In this document: positions 17,207 to 24,979 of the stretch, piece after piece
Layout: every line of letters begins with the position of its first letter
How positions within the stretch are numbered: the first letter of the stretch is position 1
Assembly (NCBI RefSeq): GCF_025562755.1
Contig: NZ_CP103300.1
Location: forward strand, 5,768,501 to 5,832,500
Source of the DNA: Endozoicomonas euniceicola
GTDB lineage: Bacteria; Pseudomonadota; Gammaproteobacteria; Pseudomonadales; Endozoicomonadaceae
DNA length: 64,000 nucleotides
Direction: 5' to 3'
The notes under the pieces: model-generated
Database searches by the model: none
What the model saw: the letters and a program-made list of their open reading frames with translations, nothing else
What the model was told of the DNA's origin: nothing
Position numbers and translations under genes: made by a program

Positions 17207-19660
17207 GTGGATAGCTTCAATAGTGGCTTCGAGAACAGTGCCTTCAGTAGTGTGAGCCGTTTTGTCGTCAGCCTGGACAAGCTGGGTGCCAATGATGTCG
17301 AACAGGTGGGCGGCAAGAATGCATCCCTGGGTGAAATGATCAGCAACCTCAGTGGCGCAGGGGTGCGGGTACCGGGAGGTTTTGCCACAACAGCAGAAGC
17401 CTACTGCGATTTTCTTGAAAGTAACGGATTGTACGACCGTATCCATGAAGTGCTGGACGATCTGGACATTAATAATGTCCGTGCCCTGGCTACAGCCGGT
17501 GCTCAGATTCGACACTGGATTATGTCTGAGCCTTTTCGGCCCGAGCTGGAACAGGCTATTACCCAATCGTATCAGTTGTTGTGTGGCGAACAGACCAATC
17601 TTCCGGTAGCAGTGCGCTCATCAGCAACCGCAGAAGATTTGCCAGATGCCTCTTTTGCGGGTCAGCAGGAAACCTTCCTGAATATTCGTGGTGCCGACAA
17701 TGTGTTGCGTGCCGTTCGGGAGGTGTTTGCCTCCCTGTTTAATGACCGTGCCATTGCTTACCGGGTGCATCAGGGGTTTGATCATCGCAATGTGGCTTTA
17801 TCCGCAGGCATTCAGCGTATGGTTCGCAGTGAGACGGGCGCCTCCGGCGTTATGTTTACCCTGGATACGGAATCCGGTTTTGACGGGTCGGTTTTTGTAA
17901 CGGCGTCTTACGGGCTGGGAGAAACGGTCGTTCAGGGGGCGGTGAATCCGGATGAGTTTTATGTCTATAAGGAAGCCCTGAGAAACAACCGCCCCGGGAT
18001 TCTTCGTCGTAACCTTGGCAGTAAGGCGATCAAGATGGTGTATGGTGATAACGGTTCAACCGGGACTTCGGTGTGTACCATCGATGTCGATCTGGATGAT
18101 CGTGCTCTCTTTTCCATTACTGACGACGATGTTCTGGAGCTGGCACGACAGGCAGTGACGATTGAACAGCATTATGGCTGCCCGATGGATATTGAGTGGG
18201 CAAAGGATGGTGATGATGGTTTGCTGTATATCGTTCAGGCGCGTCCGGAAACCGTACAGAGTCGCATTGGTAACCAGCTGGAAAGCTATCGTCTGCTTGA
18301 CCAGGCTGAAGCGCTGGTGGAGGGTCGTAGTATCGGGCAGCGTATTGGACAGGGGCAGGCTCGCGTGATTGCTGATCTTGAGGATATGGATCAGTTGCAG
18401 GAAGGTGATGTGTTGGTAACGGATATGACCGATCCGGACTGGGAACCGGTGATGAAACGCGCTTCAGCCATTGTCACCAACCGTGGTGGACGTACCTGTC
18501 ATGCCGCCATTATTGCCAGGGAGCTGGGTATTCCGGCCGTTGTTGGGTGTGGAGACGCGACCAGAGTGGTTCAGGAGGGCAGGGATGTTACGGTGTCCTG
18601 TGCAGAGGGAGATACCGGATTTATTTATCCGGGGTTGCTCAATTTTGAGCACAATGTTCGTGATCTGAAAACAATGCCTGAGCTTCCTTTCAAACTAATG
18701 ATGAATGTGGGAAATCCGGATCGGGCCTTTAGTTTCTCCCGTTTGCCAAACAGTGGCGTAGGGTTGGCGCGGCTGGAATTTATTATTAACAAAATGATTG
18801 GGGTTCACCCCAAGGCTTTGCTGAATTTCAATACCTTGCCAGACAATGTGAAACGAATTGTCTCTGAGCGCATGTCCGGCTACAACGATCCTGTGTCTTT
18901 TTATATCGACAAGCTGGTGGAAGGTGTTGCCACCATTGCGGCAGCCTTTGCGCCGGAAAAAGTGATTGTGCGCCTGTCTGATTTTAAATCCAATGAGTAC
19001 GCCAATCTTATTGGTGGCTCACTGTATGAGCCGGATGAAGAAAATCCGATGCTGGGCTTTCGTGGTGCTTCCCGCTATATCTCTGAATCCTTCAGGGATT
19101 GTTTTGAACTAGAGTGCATTGCCATGAAACGGGTTCGGGAAGAGTTGGGGCTTGATAACGTAGAACTAATGGTTCCCTTTGTTCGCACACCGGATGAAGC
19201 AAGGCAGGTGGTAGAACTGATGGAAGGCTATGGGTTGAAGCGGGGTGATAACGGGCTGCGTGTCATTATGATGTGCGAGCTGCCATCCAATGCCCTGATG
19301 GCTGATGAGTTCCTCCAGTACTTTGATGGCTTCTCCATTGGTTCCAACGATATGACTCAGCTGACACTGGGCCTTGACCGGGACTCAGGAGTAATTGCTC
19401 ATCTGTTTGATGAGCGAAATGGTGCCGTTAAGCAATTGTTGTCCATGGCGATCAAAGCCTGTCGGGATCAGGGGAAATACATCGGTATCTGTGGTCAGGG
19501 ACCCAGTGACCATCCGGACCTGGCCCGCTGGTTGATGGAGCAGGGCATTGAAACGGTTTCGCTGAACCCTGACTCGGTAGTTGAAACCTGGCTGTATCTG
19601 GCAGAGCCGTCGGACGGTCAGGGTGGCTCCCAGGAACCTGTCGGACTTAAGCGTCCGTAG
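17207..19660 (+). CDS. ppsA: Phosphoenolpyruvate synthase
   Basis: Makes PEP from pyruvate and ATP for gluconeogenesis. The GTG at 17207 is chosen because GAGGAAAAC lies just upstream and the protein then begins close to the family N-terminus; the ATG at 17123 would add 28 unlikely residues. ATP-grasp domain (VGGKNASLGEM, VRSSATAEDLPDASFAGQQE), phosphohistidine domain (GGRTCHAAIIARELGIPAV) and C-terminal TIM barrel (GFRGASRY, IGSNDMTQ, CGQGPSDHPD) are all intact; 817 aa versus ~790 usual. The last ~17 residues after VVETWLYLAE are an unusual tail. A separate copy of the normal ppsA end lies at 24901-24978, so this tail was probably added when foreign DNA was inserted. Confidence 0.95.
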   Translation: MDSFNSGFENSAFSSVSRFVVSLDKLGANDVEQVGGKNASLGEMISNLSGAGVRVPGGFATTAEAYCDFLESNGLYDRIHEVLDDLDINNVRALATAGAQIRHWIMSEPFRPELEQAITQSYQLLCGEQTNLPVAVRSSATAEDLPDASFAGQQETFLNIRGADNVLRAVREVFASLFNDRAIAYRVHQGFDHRNVALSAGIQRMVRSETGASGVMFTLDTESGFDGSVFVTASYGLGETVVQGAVNPDEFYVYKEALRNNRPGILRRNLGSKAIKMVYGDNGSTGTSVCTIDVDLDDRALFSITDDDVLELARQAVTIEQHYGCPMDIEWAKDGDDGLLYIVQARPETVQSRIGNQLESYRLLDQAEALVEGRSIGQRIGQGQARVIADLEDMDQLQEGDVLVTDMTDPDWEPVMKRASAIVTNRGGRTCHAAIIARELGIPAVVGCGDATRVVQEGRDVTVSCAEGDTGFIYPGLLNFEHNVRDLKTMPELPFKLMMNVGNPDRAFSFSRLPNSGVGLARLEFIINKMIGVHPKALLNFNTLPDNVKRIVSERMSGYNDPVSFYIDKLVEGVATIAAAFAPEKVIVRLSDFKSNEYANLIGGSLYEPDEENPMLGFRGASRYISESFRDCFELECIAMKRVREELGLDNVELMVPFVRTPDEARQVVELMEGYGLKRGDNGLRVIMMCELPSNALMADEFLQYFDGFSIGSNDMTQLTLGLDRDSGVIAHLFDERNGAVKQLLSMAIKACRDQGKYIGICGQGPSDHPDLARWLMEQGIETVSLNPDSVVETWLYLAEPSDGQGGSQEPVGLKRP
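19630..19651 (+). repeat. 22-bp inverted repeat, left copy
   Basis: Core CCTGTCGGACTTAAG; its reverse complement recurs at 20846-20867 with one mismatch over 22 bp. The copy lies inside the abnormal 3' tail of ppsA and, with its partner, brackets the zinc-finger gene. Confidence 0.75.
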
Positions 19661-19808
19661 CGAGGATTGCAACCGCACGACGGCATGGATGCCGGATATA
19701 GCCTGCATTATTGAGAGTCATGCAAGCCAGACTCAACTGCTTCGACTTCACTAATACATAATCCGTGTCGTACGAATCCAGAGGGCTGGACGCTTTCAAG
19801 ACCCTGCC

Positions 19809-19814
19809 TATAAT
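19809..19814 (+). promoter_or_regulatory. Candidate -10 box of the zinc-finger gene
   Basis: A perfect TATAAT 76 bp before the zinc-finger start. The hexamer 17 bp upstream (CTGGAC) is only a weak -35 match, so the promoter is plausible rather than certain. Confidence 0.4.
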
Positions 19815-19889
19815 TAAATGTTGTCTATACAGCTTTGAGTGAAAGGATTAACTCTATGCTCTTTTGTGCCTTACACAGGAGTATCAGTT

Positions 19890-20732
19890 ATGCCGCGTTT
19901 CATCTGTGGTGTTTGCGCGAAAGTTCTCGCAACTGCGAGCTCTCTCAGAGTACATCAACTAACCCACACTGGAGAGAAGCCTTTTAAGTGCGAAATATGT
20001 AACAGGTGTTTTTCTCAATCCGGTAACCTTACCCAGCATATGCGTACCCATACCGCTGAAAACCTTTTTCAATGTCCTGTATGCAGCAAGGCTTGTACCA
20101 GCGAAAGAAGCCTGACTTGGCACGGACTAACCCATACCGGTGAAAAACCTTTTCAATGTGATGTATGCAACAAAGCTTTTACAACTCAATCAAACCTGGT
20201 TAGGCACGAACGAATCCATACCGGTGAATGCTCTTATGAGTGTCTGCCATGCGGTGTTTCTTTTAATCAATCAAACACTCTGACAAGGCATAATAACAGC
20301 GTTCATAATGAAAACGCACGCTTTCATTGTCAAACATGCGGTTGTCGTTTTAGTCGACAGTTCTATCTCTCCAGACACTGTAGGGCTTGGCAGCACCCAT
20401 CCGAAACAACAACCCAGTCTGCCACTGTGCAGACACACACGGAACCAGAGGGAATGGTAAACGTAACAACCCAAATCAAGGAATCTTCAAACTATGCGAG
20501 AATCATAAGCACCGTCACATCCCCGAGAGGAAGTGCCTATATACAAGTCACTGAATACGGCTCTGCAGCCACTGCCACTGCCACTATAAGAACGGCAACG
20601 GCAACCCAGGGATCAGGACTAGTGACTGCGAATACTGATAATCAAAACTTTCCGGGTTCTGGTCCTGGAAGAATTTTTCTAGATGAATCAGACCCTGGAC
20701 TATTGAGGGTTTACGCAAATTACGACTCTTAA
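19890..20732 (+). CDS. Six-finger C2H2 zinc-finger protein (eukaryotic type)
   Basis: A 280-aa protein starting at the ATG preceded by ACAGGAGTATCAGTT; an ATG 51 bases upstream is open but lacks such a site, and the chosen start matches the MP-x-x-x-C starts of the three related genes at 48.9-51.3 kb. Six tandem C-x2-C...H-x3-5-H fingers fill residues ~4-170. Several are joined by TGEKPF linkers, the hallmark of animal Krüppel-type DNA-binding proteins. Fingers 1 and 3 lack the usual core phenylalanine. The rest is Thr/Ser-rich without recognised domain. Such proteins bind DNA in a sequence-specific way in eukaryotes; bacterial proteins with this architecture are very rare. A nuclear-targeted effector is inferred. 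No secretion signal is visible. Confidence 0.88.
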   Translation: MPRFICGVCAKVLATASSLRVHQLTHTGEKPFKCEICNRCFSQSGNLTQHMRTHTAENLFQCPVCSKACTSERSLTWHGLTHTGEKPFQCDVCNKAFTTQSNLVRHERIHTGECSYECLPCGVSFNQSNTLTRHNNSVHNENARFHCQTCGCRFSRQFYLSRHCRAWQHPSETTTQSATVQTHTEPEGMVNVTTQIKESSNYARIISTVTSPRGSAYIQVTEYGSAATATATIRTATATQGSGLVTANTDNQNFPGSGPGRIFLDESDPGLLRVYANYDS

Positions 20733-20845
20733 CTAATCGGACAAGAATGTTAACTTTACGGTCGTCCAGTAAATTATTGATTCCCTGGTCTGCCCGCCAC
20801 AGTAATACACCTTTTTTCAGGCTGCTATCTTCCCGGAAGCGCAGT

Positions 20846-20867
20846 CTTAAGTCCGACAGGCTCCTGG
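20846..20867 (-). repeat. 22-bp inverted repeat, right copy
   Basis: Partner of the copy at 19630-19651, in opposite orientation, about 1.2 kb away. It ends 18 bp before the stop codon of the OTU-like paralogue that follows. Confidence 0.75.
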
Positions 20868-20885
20868 CCCATAACGATATCTATC

Positions 20886-23800
20886 TTACAGGGGCAGGCT
20901 AACGGGAACCTCCGGCGGAGATATTTCAAGGCCCTGTAAGCCGGGCTCACCAGCAAGTGGAATCGACTCATTTTCTATGGGTTCGGTGGTGTTGCCGCCG
21001 GTGCTGGCTGGTTGTACAAACCCGGCAGCCGGCAGTACCGCCTGCCAGTGGTTGTTGATGTGGAGGAGGGCTATCGTGTCAGACCTGTTGATGGCTGAAT
21101 TTCTCTCTTCAGGCGGTACGGGCGTGATAGCGTCTCTGGTATACATTGCACTCGTAAGAACAGGGCGATCCTCCGAGAAGTCTACCGCTAAAACCAGTAT
21201 GTTAAGGTTCAGAACAGGCGCAATAAGTCGGTGCAGCATTTCGTCGGTTCCCCAGGCCTGTGGACCGGGGGCATCGACGTGGAAGGTGGCCGCGATTTGA
21301 TTTAGCATCTGGTCATCCTGATTCTCGTCTGCCATCAATTTTGCACGGCTGCCGAGTGCATAGAATAACTCAGAGCCTTCAGTTGGGTTATTCACCAAAT
21401 CGTCGCGATCGGGGAAAAGGTTGAGCCAGCGCTCAAGGGCTTCGAACATGCACCAGTGGTTGGAGGGGACGTCGACAGCATTAAACCCTATTATTCCACT
21501 TGAACTCAGAAGTTCGTTCAGTTGGCTCTGTTCAAGATAATGGTGTAACCCAGCGGGAGATGAAAGTTCTGATCCGCCAGAAGCGGGTGCCTCTGGCGCA
21601 GGTGTCTCGCTGTGTTGAGCCTTCTGTTTCCGGTTGCGTTTGATTTCTCTGGCTTTTTCTGCGCTCTCGCTGAATTTGCCCAAAACATCGTAGAGCTCCT
21701 GCTGGCAGGCAGCTCCTCCTGTTTTCAATTTTTCCAGTTCGGCTTCAATGTCCAGTGTCGTGTCGGGGTTCTCTTTCTGTGTTGTCTGCCTTTTCCTTTT
21801 CTTTTTTCCTTTTCCCTTTCCCTTTATGGGCTGACTCGTTACCTTTTCCTGAAGATGACTGAGCTGGTCCAAAACCTTTTGTTCTTCTTTTCTTTGGGAT
21901 GGTCTCTGGTCAGGCTTCTTATTGTTGATAGCTTGTCGCCTGAGTTCCGAGGCTTTATTCAGGGTTGTAACTCCGTCCTTTATGCTTCTGGCCAGTTCCT
22001 CCTGGTTCTCCGCTTCTATAATCAGCAGGCTCAGGAGTTCTTCTACCTCGCTGTCCTCTTCTTCACCTTTGAGCTTTTGTAGCTCGTCAATGGCTTCCAC
22101 ATGCCATCGGTAGGCTTGTCTGATAGATTCAATCAGTTTGTCGTCAATGGCATCTATTATTGAGCAAGCCAGTTTGAAAAAGCCATCCTTGTCCAGCTCC
22201 GGGAAGTTCCCTGACTGAGCGGCTCTCTCTGCATCCTCATAATAATCGTACGCTTTGGTAAGCTGGTTTGAGAGTCTGCTGGCGAAATTCCCCTGAAAGA
22301 AATAGCAGTCAGCAATAGAGGACATAATACGCGCTCTCTGCAGCGGGTCTGATGTTATCAGGAGTTCGTTCTGGAAATGCTCAAGAGCCTCGTCATAGCG
22401 TTCTTCAGTAAATGCCTGCTCTCCCTGTTCGTAAAGAGGCAGCCTGTTGCCCGGTTCGATAGTATTTTTTTCAGAGGGTAAGTCACTGGCCGTTGCCGTG
22501 GACAATGTCGGGCTATGAGGTTCAGTTTTTTTTCCATGTTGTTTCGCACTCTGGTGTCTTTTTTTTCTCAGCCTTTGGGCTTCTTTCTTCGCTTCCTGCC
22601 TTTTCTGGCGGATTTTGTCTGACATCCGTTTTTCTTTTTCAGCCCATAAGTCGGCTTTCTGGTTGATTTTCTGAGACTTTTTGGTCTGGGCGTGTTCCCT
22701 TTGTTGCTGCCGTCTTTTAATAACAGCTTCTAGCAAAGAAGTGTCCAGCTTCAGCACTTCGGCGCTTTTTAAAAAAGAAGAAAAGAGTGTTGATGCCAGA
22801 TCCACTTCCACTTCCACTTCCACTTGATTGAGAGTATCCACCAGAATGCGCAGAGTCATGTCAAAGATGTCTTGAATTTCAGATAAGCTTCTACGCCCGG
22901 CATTTGCTAACTGCTTCTTAGTCAACTGCATAAGCAACAGTACTGTTTCAATATCACCCATCTCAGAGGCTACAAGTGATAGCAGGACCTTTATTTGCCA
23001 GGAGGCACTAACTTCTAGATTACTGTCCAGGTCTATGATGTTGTTCTTAGCAATAAACGCAATAATCTTGCGCAGGTCTTGCCAGGCATACGCGACAGCC
23101 TTATTAAAATCTGGCTCTTTTTCGTTGTATTTGTCGACAACTTTCAGGATCAGCCCCAGAACATAAAGGCGTATGTCCTTTAATGTCAATATAAATTTAT
23201 ATTCGTCTTGTTCAAAAATATTTAACTTCGATTGGGTGGGTTTGAGCCCATCACAGAGTTCTGCCAGAAGTTGGACTGGCAAAACATCGCTGCCTTTCAG
23301 TCCGCCTCTGGTGACGAACGCTTCGCTATCTAAGGTATGAAGAAAACAGATGAGGAGAATACGCGAATTCATCAGAATCTTGTCAACAGAGTTGATCAGT
23401 TTTCTATCAGTTATTTTGGCACTGGCTATATAATTTGAACGCAACTGGATTAGTTGCCGTGTGTTATTGACAAGGAGTCTAATGTCTTCGGGATTCTTCA
23501 TTGCATCATCTACTTGCTCATTTTCCACGTTAGACATTTTAGGTTGGAGGTTTTTCAAAGTAGTGACAACGTCAACTATCATGTCTTTGGTGTTTGTGAA
23601 CCTGGTTTTTACTTCTGGGGCTTTTTGATTCTCACTTCTCTTTTGCGTCGCAGTCCGGACGTCAGAGTACATTGCAAAGGGGGCGAATGCCACGGAAATT
23701 GTCTCTGGTGCTGCCTTCGTTTCATTGGGGTGGTTCGACTCTGTATTTGTAGCAGCGCCACTGCGTTGAATAAATATAATTTCAGTTTCGGCATGATTTT

Positions 23801-24728
23801 CTGTATGGGTTGCAGAGCCGGACCGGCTACTCTGGTCTGGGCAGAAGTAAACGACCATGGCAATATCAGCATCAGTCCTTTCCTTCTCTGGATCAGCTTC
23901 TGGCTGTTCTGACCCGGAGTTTTTAACAGGGGGAATAAATCGCTTTTCTGGCTCTGGGTCTGTGGGAGTAGGCGCTGGAGAATAGTAACTCGCGACAGGG
24001 TTAAAAATTAAAGACTGGGGAAGAGTAAATTTGAACGGTTCTTCGAACAGGCCAATTCTTACCATCAATCGGTAAGAACCGTTCTCAAGCACTCTTCCTT
24101 CCATGCGTTGACCATCAATAATCCCTAGTTCTTCTATGCCTTTACCAGTATTACTGAAAGTTAGAACTAAAATATCATCTGTCGGGGTGAAGCTACCTTC
24201 AGCTGATTCGGAGGTGAGCCTTGTAATAGATGGGTTGATATAAAGAGTGCCGGGTAATGGTGCCTGGCGCCGGTCACAGGGCTGTTGACCGTATGGTACT
24301 GAATTTGTCGTAGCGATGTCTGAAAGCAGTGTTCCAACAGTACCCTCTGTCTCGTTAGATAAACACGGAGAAAAATGTAATGCTTCAGCCTGTTCAATAG
24401 CATTTGGGTCTGCTGCGACAGAAGCTCGCCCCCCGGAGGTCAGTAAAAGATAGTCGGTAAGGTAGTTGGTTCCACTTATATGCACCTGGGCTACTGGTCT
24501 ATTAAGGCGAACTTCCTCTGCAATAATAAAGTTTTCTCCCTCACTCAGCGAGAAAGCTCTATGACTGACCCCTGCCCGCTTCACAGAAATAGCGTTTATT
24601 GGCTGACCGCTTGTTAATAATATAAATGAATGATGAGAAAAGCCTCCTTTTACCTCATAAGCAGCCAGCATCAAACTGATTGATAATAAAATGTAACAGC
24701 ATCTGACGAATCGATTTTTATTGTCCAT
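20886..24728 (-). CDS. Giant secreted protein with OTU-like C-terminus, paralogue A
   Basis: A 1280-aa protein opening with a signal peptide (CCYILLSISLMLAAYEVKGG). An N-terminal beta-rich region (~30-250) is followed by a low-complexity linker, an alpha-helical middle, a Lys/Arg-rich coiled coil (~680-750), TPR-like helices (EQGEQAFTEERYDEALEHF) and a KGKGKGKKKRKRQ stretch. The last ~190 residues match the OTU outline: NHWCMFEALERWL (Cys1093), AWGTDEMLHRLIAPVLNLNILVL, and IALLHINNHWQAVLP (His1227). The acid normally three residues before the cysteine is asparagine, so the catalytic site is non-canonical. It is a tandem duplicate of the gene at 24980-28807, and the two C-termini are almost identical. 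Function unknown; a host-directed effector is inferred. Confidence 0.72.
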   Translation of the reverse strand: MDNKNRFVRCCYILLSISLMLAAYEVKGGFSHHSFILLTSGQPINAISVKRAGVSHRAFSLSEGENFIIAEEVRLNRPVAQVHISGTNYLTDYLLLTSGGRASVAADPNAIEQAEALHFSPCLSNETEGTVGTLLSDIATTNSVPYGQQPCDRRQAPLPGTLYINPSITRLTSESAEGSFTPTDDILVLTFSNTGKGIEELGIIDGQRMEGRVLENGSYRLMVRIGLFEEPFKFTLPQSLIFNPVASYYSPAPTPTDPEPEKRFIPPVKNSGSEQPEADPEKERTDADIAMVVYFCPDQSSRSGSATHTENHAETEIIFIQRSGAATNTESNHPNETKAAPETISVAFAPFAMYSDVRTATQKRSENQKAPEVKTRFTNTKDMIVDVVTTLKNLQPKMSNVENEQVDDAMKNPEDIRLLVNNTRQLIQLRSNYIASAKITDRKLINSVDKILMNSRILLICFLHTLDSEAFVTRGGLKGSDVLPVQLLAELCDGLKPTQSKLNIFEQDEYKFILTLKDIRLYVLGLILKVVDKYNEKEPDFNKAVAYAWQDLRKIIAFIAKNNIIDLDSNLEVSASWQIKVLLSLVASEMGDIETVLLLMQLTKKQLANAGRRSLSEIQDIFDMTLRILVDTLNQVEVEVEVDLASTLFSSFLKSAEVLKLDTSLLEAVIKRRQQQREHAQTKKSQKINQKADLWAEKEKRMSDKIRQKRQEAKKEAQRLRKKRHQSAKQHGKKTEPHSPTLSTATASDLPSEKNTIEPGNRLPLYEQGEQAFTEERYDEALEHFQNELLITSDPLQRARIMSSIADCYFFQGNFASRLSNQLTKAYDYYEDAERAAQSGNFPELDKDGFFKLACSIIDAIDDKLIESIRQAYRWHVEAIDELQKLKGEEEDSEVEELLSLLIIEAENQEELARSIKDGVTTLNKASELRRQAINNKKPDQRPSQRKEEQKVLDQLSHLQEKVTSQPIKGKGKGKKKRKRQTTQKENPDTTLDIEAELEKLKTGGAACQQELYDVLGKFSESAEKAREIKRNRKQKAQHSETPAPEAPASGGSELSSPAGLHHYLEQSQLNELLSSSGIIGFNAVDVPSNHWCMFEALERWLNLFPDRDDLVNNPTEGSELFYALGSRAKLMADENQDDQMLNQIAATFHVDAPGPQAWGTDEMLHRLIAPVLNLNILVLAVDFSEDRPVLTSAMYTRDAITPVPPEERNSAINRSDTIALLHINNHWQAVLPAAGFVQPASTGGNTTEPIENESIPLAGEPGLQGLEISPPEVPVSLPL

Positions 24729-24856
24729 AGATTTTGGTTTCTATGCTGGTTGGGAAACCGGTGAGCATTACGCTATCTACTTACGGTTCACCATAATGAA
24801 GAAATAATTTGTATGGCAAAAATAGCAGTAAATTCAATGGCTGTGACTTAAAGTAA

Positions 24857-24900
24857 ATGATCCACGTCCTTAGAACATGGTTTTGTTTTAAGCCCCTAAA
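24857..24900. other. Junction between duplicated units
   Basis: About 44 bp of filler between the promoter region of paralogue A, whose similarity to the corresponding region of paralogue B ends around 24850, and the displaced ppsA end. It marks the probable breakpoint of a ~4-kb tandem duplication. Confidence 0.5.
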
Positions 24901-24978
24901 AAGCAGGGCATTGAAGCGGTTTCGCTGAATCCTGACTTGGTGGTTGAAACCTGGCTGTACCAGGCTGAGCAGTCTTAA
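24901..24978 (+). pseudogene. ppsA: Displaced 3' end of ppsA
   Basis: Reads KQGIEAVSLNPDLVVETW then LYQAEQS and a stop. This is nearly identical in DNA and protein to the true ppsA end around 19540-19612, but has no gene body in front. The stop lies 2 bp from the end of paralogue B. It ends like normal ppsA genes, whereas the intact ppsA carries an abnormal tail, so this looks like the ancestral gene end copied with its downstream neighbour. Confidence 0.85.
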
Positions 24979-24979
24979 T

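Noticed and set aside
21612..22082. Hydrophobic open frame on + (and its twin at 25706-26266)
   Set aside because: Complement of the charged coiled-coil/TPR part of the OTU-like giants; present in both copies only because the DNA is duplicated.
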